Assembly (NCBI RefSeq): GCF_902459565.1 | Contig: NZ_CABPSN010000002.1 | Location: 868,001 to 932,000, forward strand | DNA: 64,000 bases | Reading direction: 5' to 3' | Source of the DNA: Pandoraea aquatica | Lineage (GTDB): Bacteria; Pseudomonadota; Gammaproteobacteria; Burkholderiales; Burkholderiaceae | Made by a program: the position numbers and the translations under genes | The notes under the pieces: generated by a model | The model's input: the letters and a program-made list of their open reading frames with translations, nothing else | The model's database searches: none | Told to the model about the DNA's origin: nothing | Part shown: piece after piece, positions 17,317 to 26,054 of the stretch | Layout: each line of letters starts with the position of its first letter | Numbering within the stretch: position 1 is the stretch's first letter

Positions 17317-18981
17317 CTAAACCGTCAGGGCGACTTCCGCCGATGCCTCCTCGCGATTGCGGATGTCTTCCTGCATGCCCGACGCGCGCTTCCGGTCTTC
17401 GAGAATCATGTCGGCCGCCTTCTCGGCAATCATGATGGTCGGTGCATTCGTGTTGCCCGATACCAGCTCGGGCATGATCGACGCGTCCACGACGCGCAGC
17501 CCCGCGAGTCCATGCACGCGCAGACGATCGTCGACGACGGCCATGCTGTCGTCGCCCATCTTGCAAGTGCCCGCCGGGTGATAGATCGATTGACTGAACT
17601 GGCGCGCGGCCTGAAGCAACTCGTCGTCGCTCTGGTACTGCGCACCGGGAATGAATTCGCTGATGATGTGCGGCGCGAGCGACGGGGCGGCCGCGATCCG
17701 ACGCGCCACCTTGATGCCGTCGATCACCACACGATGGTCGCGTTCGTCGGACAGATAATTCGCGTGAATCACCGGGTACTGCAGCGGATCGTTGGAACGG
17801 ATCTCGACGCTGCCCCGGCTGAACGGGCGCAACTGGCAGACGGACGACGTGAATGCGGAGAAGCGATGCGCGCCCTGACCGGGCTTGTCGGCCGACAACG
17901 GCTGCATGTGGAACTGGATGTCGGGCCGCGTGACGTCGGGACGCGAGCGCGTGAAGATCGTCACCTGACTGGCGGCCAGCGTGAGCGGACCGGTGCGGAA
18001 CAGCGCGTATTGCAAGCCGATGAGCGCTTTGCGCAGCGGGTTGTTCACCTCGTCGTTGAGCGTGCGCTCACGGGTCTTGAAGACGAGCCGCACCTGCAGG
18101 TGATCCTGAAGGTTCTGACCGACGCCCGGCAACACGTGACGCAGCGCGACACCGGCTTTCGCGAGGACCGTCGTGGGCCCCACGCCTGAGTTCTGCAACA
18201 ACTGCGGCGAGCCGATGGCCCCGGCGGCGAGAATCACTTCCACTCTGGCACGCGCCTTCTTGCGCTCACCGTCCTGCAAGTACTCGACGCCCACCGCGCG
18301 CTTGCCTTCGAACAGCACGCGGCAGGTTTGCGCACGCGTCTCCACGATCAGATTGCGACGCTCGCGTACCGGCTTGAGAAAGCCCTTGGCTGTGCTCCAG
18401 CGAAAGCCCTTGAAGGCCGTTTGCTGAAAATAGCCGACACCTTCCTGCGTCGCGCCGTTGTAGTCCTCGTTGAAGGGGATGCCGGTGTCCTTCGCAGCGG
18501 CGATGAAGTGCTCCGCGATGGGACGGCGCAGCCGCAGGTCCGAGACCTTCAGCGGGCCGCCCACGCCGTGATACTCGCTCGCACCGTGCTCCTGATCTTC
18601 GGATTTGCGGAAGTAGGGCAGCACGTCTGCGTAACCCCAGCCGCGATTGCCGAGGTCGGCCCAATGGTTGTAATCCTCACGCTGACCGCGCACGTACAGC
18701 AGACCGTTGAGCGAACTGGAGCCACCGAGCACCTTGCCGCGCGGCCAGTCGATCTGACGGTCGGCCACGTTGGCGTCGGCTTCGGTGCGATAACACCAGT
18801 CCAGTTCCGGGTTGTGCATGGTCTTGAAATAGCCGACCGGCACGTGAATCCAGGGATTGCTATCGGGGCCGCCGGCTTCGAGCAGCAGCACCCGGTTAGC
18901 GGGATCTGCGCTCAGACGATTGGCGAGCACGCATCCGGCAGAGCCCGCACCGACGATCAGATAGTCCACCTCGTGTTCCAT
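17317..18981 (-). CDS. GMC-family flavin dehydrogenase (choline dehydrogenase-like), candidate isethionate dehydrogenase
   Basis: A 554-residue FAD-dependent GMC oxidoreductase. It has the dinucleotide fold at the N terminus ([18 protein letters not shown], ending in LLLEAGG), the GMC signature [15 protein letters not shown], the second signature [16 protein letters not shown], and the C-terminal catalytic His in [10 protein letters not shown] followed by the [15 protein letters not shown] segment. Such enzymes oxidise primary alcohols to aldehydes and pass electrons to the respiratory chain. It sits with an MHS transporter, an IclR regulator and the xsc-pta genes. Oxidation of isethionate to sulfoacetaldehyde (IseJ role) is therefore the favoured inference; choline or another alcohol remains possible. 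Confidence 0.83.
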   Translation of the reverse strand: MEHEVDYLIVGAGSAGCVLANRLSADPANRVLLLEAGGPDSNPWIHVPVGYFKTMHNPELDWCYRTEADANVADRQIDWPRGKVLGGSSSLNGLLYVRGQREDYNHWADLGNRGWGYADVLPYFRKSEDQEHGASEYHGVGGPLKVSDLRLRRPIAEHFIAAAKDTGIPFNEDYNGATQEGVGYFQQTAFKGFRWSTAKGFLKPVRERRNLIVETRAQTCRVLFEGKRAVGVEYLQDGERKKARARVEVILAAGAIGSPQLLQNSGVGPTTVLAKAGVALRHVLPGVGQNLQDHLQVRLVFKTRERTLNDEVNNPLRKALIGLQYALFRTGPLTLAASQVTIFTRSRPDVTRPDIQFHMQPLSADKPGQGAHRFSAFTSSVCQLRPFSRGSVEIRSNDPLQYPVIHANYLSDERDHRVVIDGIKVARRIAAAPSLAPHIISEFIPGAQYQSDDELLQAARQFSQSIYHPAGTCKMGDDSMAVVDDRLRVHGLAGLRVVDASIMPELVSGNTNAPTIMIAEKAADMILEDRKRASGMQEDIRNREEASAEVALTV

Positions 18982-19029
18982 ACCGCCTGTCTCCTGCTAA
19001 GCAATTCACGACGTTTCTTCCCGAGGGAT

Positions 19030-19044
19030 GAAACGATTCGTTTC
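19030..19044. promoter_or_regulatory. Probable IclR-type operator (perfect inverted repeat)
   Basis: GAAACGA-T-TCGTTTC is a perfect 7-bp inverted repeat, 49 bases upstream of the GMC dehydrogenase start. A further TTTCG half site follows within ten bases. Its position between the divergent iclR1 and GMC genes fits an operator for the IclR protein. Confidence 0.5.
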
Positions 19045-19281
19045 GGTTTGTTTCGATCCAATGTCGGTGAGCGATCGGCAATTGCCAAGCGAAAAAAAGC
19101 TGGAAGACGAAAACTGAAACGGAATTCGCGCTTGGCGTCTCAGAACGAGGCGATTGTTGCAGCGCATCTGCGGGGTTTCACTGAGTCGATGCGACGGCGG
19201 CTGAATCGATGAGGCGGACACCGATTCCATGACGTCGATCGATCCTCACGGGTAATCCCGAGGCTGATCGTCGACAAATAA

Positions 19282-19298
19282 TTGGTATATTTTGTTTC
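19282..19298. promoter_or_regulatory. Copy A of a 17-nt motif shared by three promoter regions
   Basis: TTGGTATATTTTGTTTC matches copy C upstream of xsc (27992-28008) at 13 of 17 positions and resembles copy B (21271-21287) more weakly. It lies about 85 bases upstream of the iclR1 start. A common IclR-type binding site is the simplest explanation. Confidence 0.4.
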
Positions 19299-19381
19299 TT
19301 TTATTGATCGTGGCGAATTTCGGACGACGTGAATCGTCAGACTCCGGGAGACGATTCGAAGCGATGAAAGCAGGAGGCGGA

Positions 19382-20329
19382 ATGCACGGAACGCATGGGG
19401 CGCGCGAGGGTGCGCGTGAAGGTGCGCGTGATGGGGCTCGTGAGGCGGGCACGCTCGACGACGCCGACTTGCGCGCGAGCGACGAGGCGAGAAATCTGCG
19501 CGCGCTGGCCATCATCGAACGGCTCGCCATGGCCGGACAGCCCTACACGTTGTCGCAGCTCGCCACGCGACTGTCGATTCCGAAGGCCACGCTCATGCGT
19601 CTGATCGAGGCGCTGGAAGTCTGTGGCTATGTCTCGCATGTGCCCGATTCGCGCGGCTCGGAGCGCGGGCTGTCGCTAGGCCCGCGTGCGGCGCGACTCG
19701 CCCTCGTCACCCTTGCGAACAACAACTTCACGCGCGCAGCACGCTCGCTACTGCGCGCGCTCGTCGACCGTGTCGGCGAGACCGTCAACCTCACGGCGCT
19801 CGATGGCGACGAGGTGCTCTACATCGAGCGTGTGGAGACGAACGAGCCGCTACGCATGCAGATGCATCCCGGCATGCGCGTGCCGCTGCACTGCACGGCG
19901 AGCGGCAAACTGTTCCTCTCGCAAATGCCGGTGGCGGAGCGTCGTGCGGTGATTTCGCGGCTCTCGCTTAAACGCATGACGCCGCGCACGATCACCGACG
20001 CGAGCCTGCTCGAAGCGGAACTCGACCGGCTGGCGGCACGCGGCATCGGCATCGATAACGAAGAGTTCGTGCGCGGTATGGTCGCCGTAGGCGTGCCCGT
20101 GCGTGCGCCGGAGGATGGACACGTGCGCGCGGTGCTCGCCGTGCACGGACCGACGGCGCGCGTCACGCTGGAACAGCTGATGGGATTGGTGCCGACGCTG
20201 CGTGAGACGGCGACGGCGCTCGCGCCGCTGCTCGACTGGCAGCGGGCAAGCAAGGTAGAGGCGTTGGCGAAACGGGCGGAAGCGGAAGACGGGAAAGCCG
20301 TCCAGACGACTGAGAAGTCAGAAAGCTAA
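19382..20329 (+). CDS. IclR-family regulator (first of two), candidate regulator of isethionate genes
   Basis: A 315-residue IclR-type regulator with an N-terminal winged helix (ALAIIERLAMAGQPYTLSQL, LSIPKATLMRLIEALE) and a C-terminal effector domain (GETVNLTALDGDEVLYIERV, PLHCTASGKLFLSQMP, GIGIDNEEFVRGMVAVGVPV). I chose ATG 19382 because AGGAGG lies just upstream (19372-19377); ATG 19364 is the alternative. The N terminus carries four GARE-type tetrapeptide repeats. It is divergent from the GMC-MHS operon, the place of a local regulator (IseR-like). The neighbouring iclR2 gene is convergent with only four bases between the stop codons. Confidence 0.88.
   Translation: MHGTHGAREGAREGARDGAREAGTLDDADLRASDEARNLRALAIIERLAMAGQPYTLSQLATRLSIPKATLMRLIEALEVCGYVSHVPDSRGSERGLSLGPRAARLALVTLANNNFTRAARSLLRALVDRVGETVNLTALDGDEVLYIERVETNEPLRMQMHPGMRVPLHCTASGKLFLSQMPVAERRAVISRLSLKRMTPRTITDASLLEAELDRLAARGIGIDNEEFVRGMVAVGVPVRAPEDGHVRAVLAVHGPTARVTLEQLMGLVPTLRETATALAPLLDWQRASKVEALAKRAEAEDGKAVQTTEKSES
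19397..19444 (+). repeat. In-frame 12-bp tandem repeat at the start of iclR1
   Basis: Four 12-base units encode GARE, GARE, GARD and GARE. The units differ at third codon positions, so the array is degenerate, but it may still vary in length between strains. It lies outside the DNA-binding domain. Confidence 0.6.
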
Positions 20330-20333
20330 CGCG

Positions 20334-21122
20334 TCAGAACGTCTTCGCGAGTTCCTTCGCCGCCTCTTGCAGACGCGGCACGAACTCCATCGCCTTGGAC
20401 AGCGACGTGCGCGACACCGGTGCGTGCACGGCCACTGCGGCGATACATCCGCCGTCTTCCTTGAGGACAGGCGCGGCCACGCAAGCAATCCCCAACACGA
20501 ATTCCTCGTTATCGACGGCAATGCCTTTGTGCGCAATGCGGTCGAGTTCGCTCTCCAGCAGTTCGGGATCGGTGAGCGTGTTGGGCGTGAAGCGTTGCAG
20601 CTTCATGGCGCGTAGCAGCGCGGCGCGTTGCTCGCGAGGCATCATTGCCAGCAGCAGCTTGCCGCTTGCGCTGCTGTGCGCGGGCACGTGCGAGCCGGGC
20701 TTGAGGTCGAGACGCAGCGGCCACGGCGCTTCCATGCGGTCTAGGTACAGTACCTCGGTCTCGTGCAGCATCGTGAGGTTGCAGGTCTCGCCGAGATCGG
20801 CTACGAGACGACCGAGAATCGCGTGACGCATGCGGCGCGCGCCCGCTTGCATCATCACCCCGAGGCTCAGCTGCGCCAGGCGCGGGCCGATCACATAAGC
20901 GTTCTTCTGACCGGGCTCGCGAATCACGAGACCGCCGGCTTCGAGCGATCCGAGCATGCGATGCAGCGACGCCTTGGGCATCTGGATATCGTGCGCCATG
21001 TCGGCGAGCGAGACGGGCGCGTCGGCCGCCACGAGGTACTCCAGCAGCGCGAATGCCCGCAGGGTCGGGGTGTCCGCCTTGTTGTCTGACGGGGAGTCGT
21101 GGGCAATCGCTACGTCGTTCAT
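20334..21122 (-). CDS. IclR-family regulator (second of two)
   Basis: A 262-residue IclR-type regulator with a winged helix (AFALLEYLVAADAPVSLADM, IQMPKASLHRMLGSLE) and an effector domain (GETCNLTMLHETEVLYLDRM, HSSASGKLLLAMMP, IAVDNEEFVLGIACVAAPV). I chose ATG 21122 (GGAA upstream) over a more distant start at 21182. It is divergent from the CobS/CobT-like operon, and copy B of the shared motif lies between them. It is clearly a paralogue of iclR1, but similarity outside the core motifs is modest. Likely effectors are sulfonates or their aldehyde, by context only. Confidence 0.88.
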   Translation of the reverse strand: MNDVAIAHDSPSDNKADTPTLRAFALLEYLVAADAPVSLADMAHDIQMPKASLHRMLGSLEAGGLVIREPGQKNAYVIGPRLAQLSLGVMMQAGARRMRHAILGRLVADLGETCNLTMLHETEVLYLDRMEAPWPLRLDLKPGSHVPAHSSASGKLLLAMMPREQRAALLRAMKLQRFTPNTLTDPELLESELDRIAHKGIAVDNEEFVLGIACVAAPVLKEDGGCIAAVAVHAPVSRTSLSKAMEFVPRLQEAAKELAKTF

Positions 21123-21270
21123 ATGCGCCGTTCCGGAAAATGGATCAGCGGTATTGTACCCAAACAGGTTATCGACCGGCATTGGCAGGGTCCAGATACG
21201 TTAGGTTCGGTTTCAGTTCATTCGAATCTAGTCGACGCGATGGGGCACCGTCAATCAGTGTTTTAATTAT

Positions 21271-21287
21271 TCGGAACGAATTGTATC
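21271..21287. promoter_or_regulatory. Copy B of a 17-nt motif shared by three promoter regions
   Basis: TCGGAACGAATTGTATC lies between divergent iclR2 and the CobS-like gene. Extended to 20 bases (21267-21286) it matches the sequence upstream of xsc (27988-28007) at 16 positions. Its core ATTCG-GAA-CGAAT is an inverted repeat. Confidence 0.45.
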
Positions 21288-21381
21288 TAAAAATGGTTAA
21301 CGCTATGATGCGCTGAAACTGCCCCGCATCTCGATGGGGCGAATTGCCTTGGTATTGGCTTTGCCCTTTGGAGACGCCGTG

Positions 21382-22368
21382 ATGGAGATCGCAACCCAAC
21401 AGCCGGATCGCATGGTCGATGCCCGCACCGTATTCGGCATCGAGACCGATCTTCAGGTACCGGCGTTCAGCGAGCGCGACGATCACGTGCCCGAGATCGA
21501 CACGGCATACCGCTTCAATCCGGACGTCACGCTGGCGATTCTGGCCGGCTTCACGAACAACCGGCGCGTGATGGTGCAGGGCATGCACGGCACGGGCAAG
21601 TCCACGCACATCGAACAGGTGGCGGCGCGGCTGAACTGGCCGTGCGTGCGCGTGAACCTCGACGGCCACATCAGCCGCCTCGATCTGGTCGGCAAGGACG
21701 CCATCGTCGTGCGCGACGGTCATCAGATCACCGAGTTTCAGGAAGGCATCGTGCCGTGGGCGCTGCAACGTCCCGTCGCACTGATCTTCGACGAGTACGA
21801 CGCGGGGCGTCCCGACGTGATGTTCGTCATTCAGCGCATTCTGGAGCGCGACGGCAAGTTCACGCTGCTCGACCAGAATCGCGTGATCCATCCGCATCCC
21901 GGTTTTCGCATGTTCGCCACGACCAACACCGTCGGTCTCGGCAATCTCAACGGCCTCTATCACGGCACGCAGGTGCTGAATCACGCGCAGATCGACCGCT
22001 GGAACGTCGTCGCAACGCTCAACTATCTCTCGCGCGAAGACGAAGCGGGCATCGTGCTCGCACGCGTACCGGAACTTGACAACGACGCGGGTCGCACACT
22101 GATCGAATCGATGGTCAGCGTGGCGGAACTCACGCGAAAGGGCTTTGCGACGGGCGATCTGTCGACGCTCATGTCGCCGCGCACGGTCATTAACTGGGCG
22201 GAGAACGTGGGCATCTTCCGCGACGCCGGTCTCGCGTTCCGGCTCACGTTCCTGAACAAATGCGACGAAGCAGAGCGCGCCGTGGTGGCCGAGTATTACC
22301 AGCGCGCGTTCGGCCGCGAGTTGCCGTCGACCGACGGCGGTCGCTCGCTGCTGGCCGATGCATCATGA
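21382..22368 (+). CDS. CobS-like MoxR-family AAA+ ATPase
   Basis: A 328-residue AAA+ ATPase very similar in length to the CobS subunit of aerobic cobaltochelatase. The N-terminal CobS signature ([20 protein letters not shown]) is present, with Walker [10 protein letters not shown] at residues 67-75, Walker B ALIFDEYD ending near 140, and [16 protein letters not shown]. The start is ATG 21382 with GGAGA upstream; its stop overlaps the next gene (ATGA). CobS and CobT normally serve CobN in cobalamin synthesis, but no CobN or other cob gene is present here. The pair more likely acts as a dedicated AAA-VWA remodelling machine for another enzyme. The promoter motif shared with xsc points to sulfonate metabolism. 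Confidence 0.82.
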   Translation: MEIATQQPDRMVDARTVFGIETDLQVPAFSERDDHVPEIDTAYRFNPDVTLAILAGFTNNRRVMVQGMHGTGKSTHIEQVAARLNWPCVRVNLDGHISRLDLVGKDAIVVRDGHQITEFQEGIVPWALQRPVALIFDEYDAGRPDVMFVIQRILERDGKFTLLDQNRVIHPHPGFRMFATTNTVGLGNLNGLYHGTQVLNHAQIDRWNVVATLNYLSREDEAGIVLARVPELDNDAGRTLIESMVSVAELTRKGFATGDLSTLMSPRTVINWAENVGIFRDAGLAFRLTFLNKCDEAERAVVAEYYQRAFGRELPSTDGGRSLLADAS

Positions 22369-24107
22369 CCATCTCGGAGCGCGAAGCGGCGCGACGCGCT
22401 GCACGCGGAGAGGCATTGTGCGCCGCCACCGTGCGCGCGCTGACGGGCGACGCCGCGTTGCACTACAGCGGCGCACGCCTGTGCCGGAACATGCGGCCGT
22501 TGCCGCTGCATGCGCCCCATCTTCAGACGCTGCCACCACCCGCAGACCCGCTGACGACCCTGCGCGGTGCGGCGGACGGGGCGGCGTTGCGGCTGCGTCA
22601 CAGCGACTCGGCATTGCATCGCCGCCTGCAACCGGATGCGCCACTGGAGCGGCTGCTCTTCGAGTTACTGGAGCAACTGCGCTGCGAGACGTTTATTCCC
22701 GCTGGTATGCCCGGCATTGCGGGCAATCTGCGCGAGCGCTTCGAAGCGTGGTCACGCGCCATGCACGCCACGGGCGTTGCAGACAGTCACGTGGGGTTGT
22801 TGCTGTACACGGTGGCGCAGATGAGCTGGTCGCGACTGACCGGTTATCCCGTCATCGAAGAGACGGAAGGGCTGATCGAAGCCACGCGCATGGCCATCGC
22901 CCCGCGCATTGGCGGCGCGCTCGCGGGCATGCGTCGAACGCGCACCGATCAGGCGGCGTTCGCGGTGTACGCGCGGGAATTGGCCGCCGACATCGCGGGC
23001 CTGATCCGTGCAGCAGGCGGTGAGCACGAGGAAGACGACGCCAAGGACGAAGAAGACCAGAAGGGCGTACGTAACGCGTTCTCGCTGTTTCTCGACTTCG
23101 ACGAGCAGGAAGACGAAGGCATCACGCTCGCGCAGTCGGGCGATAGCCGTGTGCTGACGGCGTCCGAGCAAGGGTATCGCGTGTTCACGAATCGCTACGA
23201 TCGCGAGCTGTACGCGGGCACGCTCGTGCGTCGTGCGTTGCTGACCGAGTTTCGCGAACGGCTCGACGAGCGCATCGTCGCGCAGGCCATCAACGTGCCG
23301 AGGCTGGCGCGCGCGCTCAAGGCGGCGCTCGCCGTGCCCCAGCGAGACGGCTGGTCGTTCGGGGAAGAGCAGGGCCGCATCGACGGACGACGACTCGCCC
23401 AACTCGTCAGTTCGCCCGCCGAGCGGCGTCTGTTCCGGCTGGAGAAGCACACGCTCATTGCCGAATCGATGGTGAGCTTTCTCATCGATTGCTCCGGGTC
23501 GATGAAGGCGCAGATCGACGCCGTCGCGATGATCGTAGACGTCCTCTCCCGCGCGCTCGACGCGGCGGGCGTCACTAACGAAATTCTGGGTTTCACCACC
23601 GGCGCGTGGAACGGCGGACGCGCCCGCACCGACTGGCTCGCGCGCGGCAAACCGCGCTTTCCGGGCCGTCTCAACGAGGTCTCGCATCTCATCTTCAAGG
23701 ATGCCGTCACCAGTTGGCGGCGCGCACGGACCGACATCGCATCGCTGTACAAGGCGGACTTGTTTCGCGAGGGCGTGGATGGCGAGGCGGTCGAATGGGC
23801 GTGCGAGCGTCTACGTTCGCGCAGCGTCAACCGACGCCTGCTGATCGTGATTTCCGACGGTAGCCCGATGGACGCCGCGACCAATCAGGTCAACGACGAA
23901 CACTACCTCGACCATCATCTTCGGGAAGTCGTGGCGCAGCAACAAGCGCGCGGCGACGTGGAAGTGTTGGGCCTGGGCGTCGGCCTCGATCTCAGTCCGT
24001 ACTATCGGAATTCGCTGGCGCTCGATCTATCGTCGTCGCCCGACATGACGATGCTGGCGAAGCTGGTCGACTGGATCGGCAGCGGTGGACGTCGATCCGG
24101 CGACTGA
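22365..24107 (+). CDS. CobT-like VWA-domain protein, partner of the CobS-like ATPase
   Basis: A 580-residue CobT-like protein. It has an N-terminal helical region, an acidic linker near residues 220-235 ([13 protein letters not shown]), and a C-terminal von Willebrand A domain with an intact MIDAS site, DCSGSMK, with Asp at about residue 375. [11 protein letters not shown] and the CobT tail stretch HLREVV follow. It overlaps the CobS-like gene by four bases, so the two are co-translated. In cobaltochelatase CobT bridges CobS hexamers to CobN; CobN is missing here. I infer an insertion or activation role for another metal- or cofactor-dependent enzyme. A true cobalamin role cannot be excluded if CobN is encoded elsewhere. 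Confidence 0.82.
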   Translation: MTISEREAARRAARGEALCAATVRALTGDAALHYSGARLCRNMRPLPLHAPHLQTLPPPADPLTTLRGAADGAALRLRHSDSALHRRLQPDAPLERLLFELLEQLRCETFIPAGMPGIAGNLRERFEAWSRAMHATGVADSHVGLLLYTVAQMSWSRLTGYPVIEETEGLIEATRMAIAPRIGGALAGMRRTRTDQAAFAVYARELAADIAGLIRAAGGEHEEDDAKDEEDQKGVRNAFSLFLDFDEQEDEGITLAQSGDSRVLTASEQGYRVFTNRYDRELYAGTLVRRALLTEFRERLDERIVAQAINVPRLARALKAALAVPQRDGWSFGEEQGRIDGRRLAQLVSSPAERRLFRLEKHTLIAESMVSFLIDCSGSMKAQIDAVAMIVDVLSRALDAAGVTNEILGFTTGAWNGGRARTDWLARGKPRFPGRLNEVSHLIFKDAVTSWRRARTDIASLYKADLFREGVDGEAVEWACERLRSRSVNRRLLIVISDGSPMDAATNQVNDEHYLDHHLREVVAQQQARGDVEVLGLGVGLDLSPYYRNSLALDLSSSPDMTMLAKLVDWIGSGGRRSGD

Positions 24108-24151
24108 CTCCGGCGACTGACTCGGCACGACCCAAGCGGATACGGCTGGCG

Positions 24152-24940
24152 TCAGACCATCTCCAAGACCGCGCTCACCATCAGATGTACGCCAAGCAGG
24201 ATCAGCGTCATGAACGCGAGACGTCGCGTGGTGACGCCCGAGAGCGGCGGGGGATGGCGTCGTGCGAACAGCGTGGCGAACGTCACGACGGGGAGCGCGA
24301 ACGCGGCTTGCCACCACATCGATGCCGTGAGCTGCCCGGCGAAGGCGCTATAGGTGGTGCGGATCGTCGCGGTGGCGGCGAACAGCAGAATCAATGCACA
24401 GCGAATCTGGACCAGCGTGAGCGGCTGACGATAGAAGTAGAAGATGAGCGGCGGCCCGGAGATGCCGAACATGCCGCTCAGCAATCCGCCGAAGATCCCG
24501 CTTAGAAAGAAGCCTGAATCCCCGGAACGCTCAGTCTTAGGTGCGGGCCGCAGCGCCGACCCGATGCCGCCATACAGCACCACCGCGCCAAGCAGCAGAT
24601 GCAGCACGTTGGATGCCGTGCCATTCAGATAGTCGAACAGCAGCACACCGACCACGACCGAAGGGATGATGCCGAGCGTTGCCGCTCGCACCGCCCGCCA
24701 GTCGATGAGATGCAGCGTGCCGGGCAGCGCGAGCGCGCTGTTCACGAGCGTCACCAGACTCACGAGGATGGCGACGTCGGCCACGGGGGCCAGGCCGAAG
24801 CCACTGGCCCCGCCCAGCACGATCATCCCCAACCCGAACCCCGTCACCGTCTGGAAGTACGTGGCGAAGCCCAACAACAACATCAACGGCAGATGGGCGA
24901 GCAGCCCGGTGAGTGCAGCGAGCATCACATGCCACGTCAT
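24152..24940 (-). CDS. tauE: TauE/SafE-family sulfite (sulfonate) exporter
   Basis: A 262-residue membrane protein with about eight hydrophobic segments, of the TauE/SafE permease family ([41 protein letters not shown]). The start is ATG 24940, which overlaps the pta stop codon in ATGA. A longer frame back to 25042 only reads through pta. Downstream of xsc and pta, the logical role is export of the sulfite released by sulfoacetaldehyde cleavage. It is the last gene of the xsc-pta-tauE cluster and converges on the CobT-like gene. Confidence 0.83.
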   Translation of the reverse strand: MTWHVMLAALTGLLAHLPLMLLLGFATYFQTVTGFGLGMIVLGGASGFGLAPVADVAILVSLVTLVNSALALPGTLHLIDWRAVRAATLGIIPSVVVGVLLFDYLNGTASNVLHLLLGAVVLYGGIGSALRPAPKTERSGDSGFFLSGIFGGLLSGMFGISGPPLIFYFYRQPLTLVQIRCALILLFAATATIRTTYSAFAGQLTASMWWQAAFALPVVTFATLFARRHPPPLSGVTTRRLAFMTLILLGVHLMVSAVLEMV

Positions 24941-25977
24941 ACCCGGATCGCGAGCGGCGACACTCCGGTCAGCTTGGCGCGAGCGGCTTGCGCCTGCACG
25001 CAGGTCACCCCGATCACATAGTAGATGTCGTCCGCACTGCACCCGCGCGACAAGTCGTTCGCCGGGCGGTTTAGCCCCTGCAACAGCGGGCCGATAGCTT
25101 TCGCGCCACCGATGCGTTCGGCCAGCTTGTAGCCGATGTTGCCGGCGTCCAGACTCGGGAAGATCAGCGTGTTGGCGTGCCCCTCGATCTGCGAGTGCAC
25201 GACTTTGCGTTGGGCGATTTCGGAGACGATGGCCGCGTCGAGCTGAACGTCACCGTCGATGGCCAGTTGCGGCCGGGCTTCCTTGACGAGACGTGTCGCT
25301 TCCACCACCTTGTCGACGGCCGCATGCTTGGCGCTGCCGCTGGTCGAGAACGACAGCATGGCGACGCGCGGTGGCTCCATCAGCAGCGCATGCGCGCTAT
25401 CGGCGGCGGCCAGTGCGATCTGCGCCAGCTGCTCAGCATCGGGATCGACGACGAGCGCGCAGTCCGAGAAGATCAGCCCGCCCTTCATTGTGTGGAACGG
25501 CTCGCAGAGCATCATCAGGAAGAAGCTCGACACGAGTTTGAATGACGGCTGCACACCGATGATCTGAATCGCCATGCGCACCACGTCGGCCGTGGTGTTC
25601 ACTGCACCCGCGACGGAGCCGTCCGCGTGGCCGAGGCGCACCATCATGTTGGCGAAGCCCAGCGGCGTGCGCATTTCGTCAAGCGCCTGCTCGCGCGTCA
25701 TGCCCTTCTTCGAGCGGATGCCGTACCAGATGTGCGAGAAGGCTTCGGTCATGTCCGACGTCGCCGGATCGATCAGTTCCATCCCGGCGAGATCGATGCG
25801 CGCCTCGCTCGCGGCGCGCTGCGTTCGGGCGATATCGCCGACGAGCACGATGCGTGCAATGCCCTCACGCGTGGCGCGCGCGGCGGCTTCGAGCACGCGC
25901 GCGTCGTCCGACTCGCACAGCACGATGCGCATCGGGGCACGGCGCGCGGTATCGATAATGCGGTTGATGGCTTTCAT
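24937..25977 (-). CDS. pta: Phosphate acetyltransferase of sulfonate catabolism
   Basis: A 346-residue short Pta that converts acetyl phosphate to acetyl-CoA. Typical blocks are [50 protein letters not shown] and [15 protein letters not shown], ending with [10 protein letters not shown]. It lies directly after xsc, the product of which is acetyl phosphate, and overlaps tauE by four bases. A terminator-like hairpin sits between xsc and pta, so pta expression may be attenuated or partly independent. Confidence 0.93.
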   Translation of the reverse strand: MKAINRIIDTARRAPMRIVLCESDDARVLEAAARATREGIARIVLVGDIARTQRAASEARIDLAGMELIDPATSDMTEAFSHIWYGIRSKKGMTREQALDEMRTPLGFANMMVRLGHADGSVAGAVNTTADVVRMAIQIIGVQPSFKLVSSFFLMMLCEPFHTMKGGLIFSDCALVVDPDAEQLAQIALAAADSAHALLMEPPRVAMLSFSTSGSAKHAAVDKVVEATRLVKEARPQLAIDGDVQLDAAIVSEIAQRKVVHSQIEGHANTLIFPSLDAGNIGYKLAERIGGAKAIGPLLQGLNRPANDLSRGCSADDIYYVIGVTCVQAQAARAKLTGVSPLAIRV

Positions 25978-25997
25978 GATGTCGAAGAAATAAAAAA

Positions 25998-26030
25998 AGC
26001 GCCCCCGGCACCCACAGAGCCGGGAGCGCT
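25998..26030 (-). terminator. Terminator/attenuator between xsc and pta
   Basis: On the minus strand a stem of six plus five base pairs with one mismatch (26019-26030 with 25998-26009) is followed directly by seven T residues. It stands in the 77-bp gap between xsc and pta, so it either ends most xsc transcripts or attenuates the operon. Confidence 0.75.
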
Positions 26031-26054
26031 GTCACACGAAGAACCGCTACCGCG

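Larger units (their letters stand above)
18982..19381. promoter_or_regulatory. Divergent promoter region between the GMC operon and iclR1
   Basis: About 400 bases without a gene. It holds a perfect inverted repeat at 19030-19044 near the GMC start and the shared 17-nt motif at 19282-19298 nearer the iclR1 start, in a strongly A+T-rich stretch (19278-19312) likely to contain promoter elements. No other gene or repeat is visible. Confidence 0.6.

Noticed and set aside
21382-24107. Ordinary cobalamin biosynthesis locus
   Set aside because: CobS/CobT resemblance is real, but CobN and every other cob gene are absent and the context is sulfonate metabolism.
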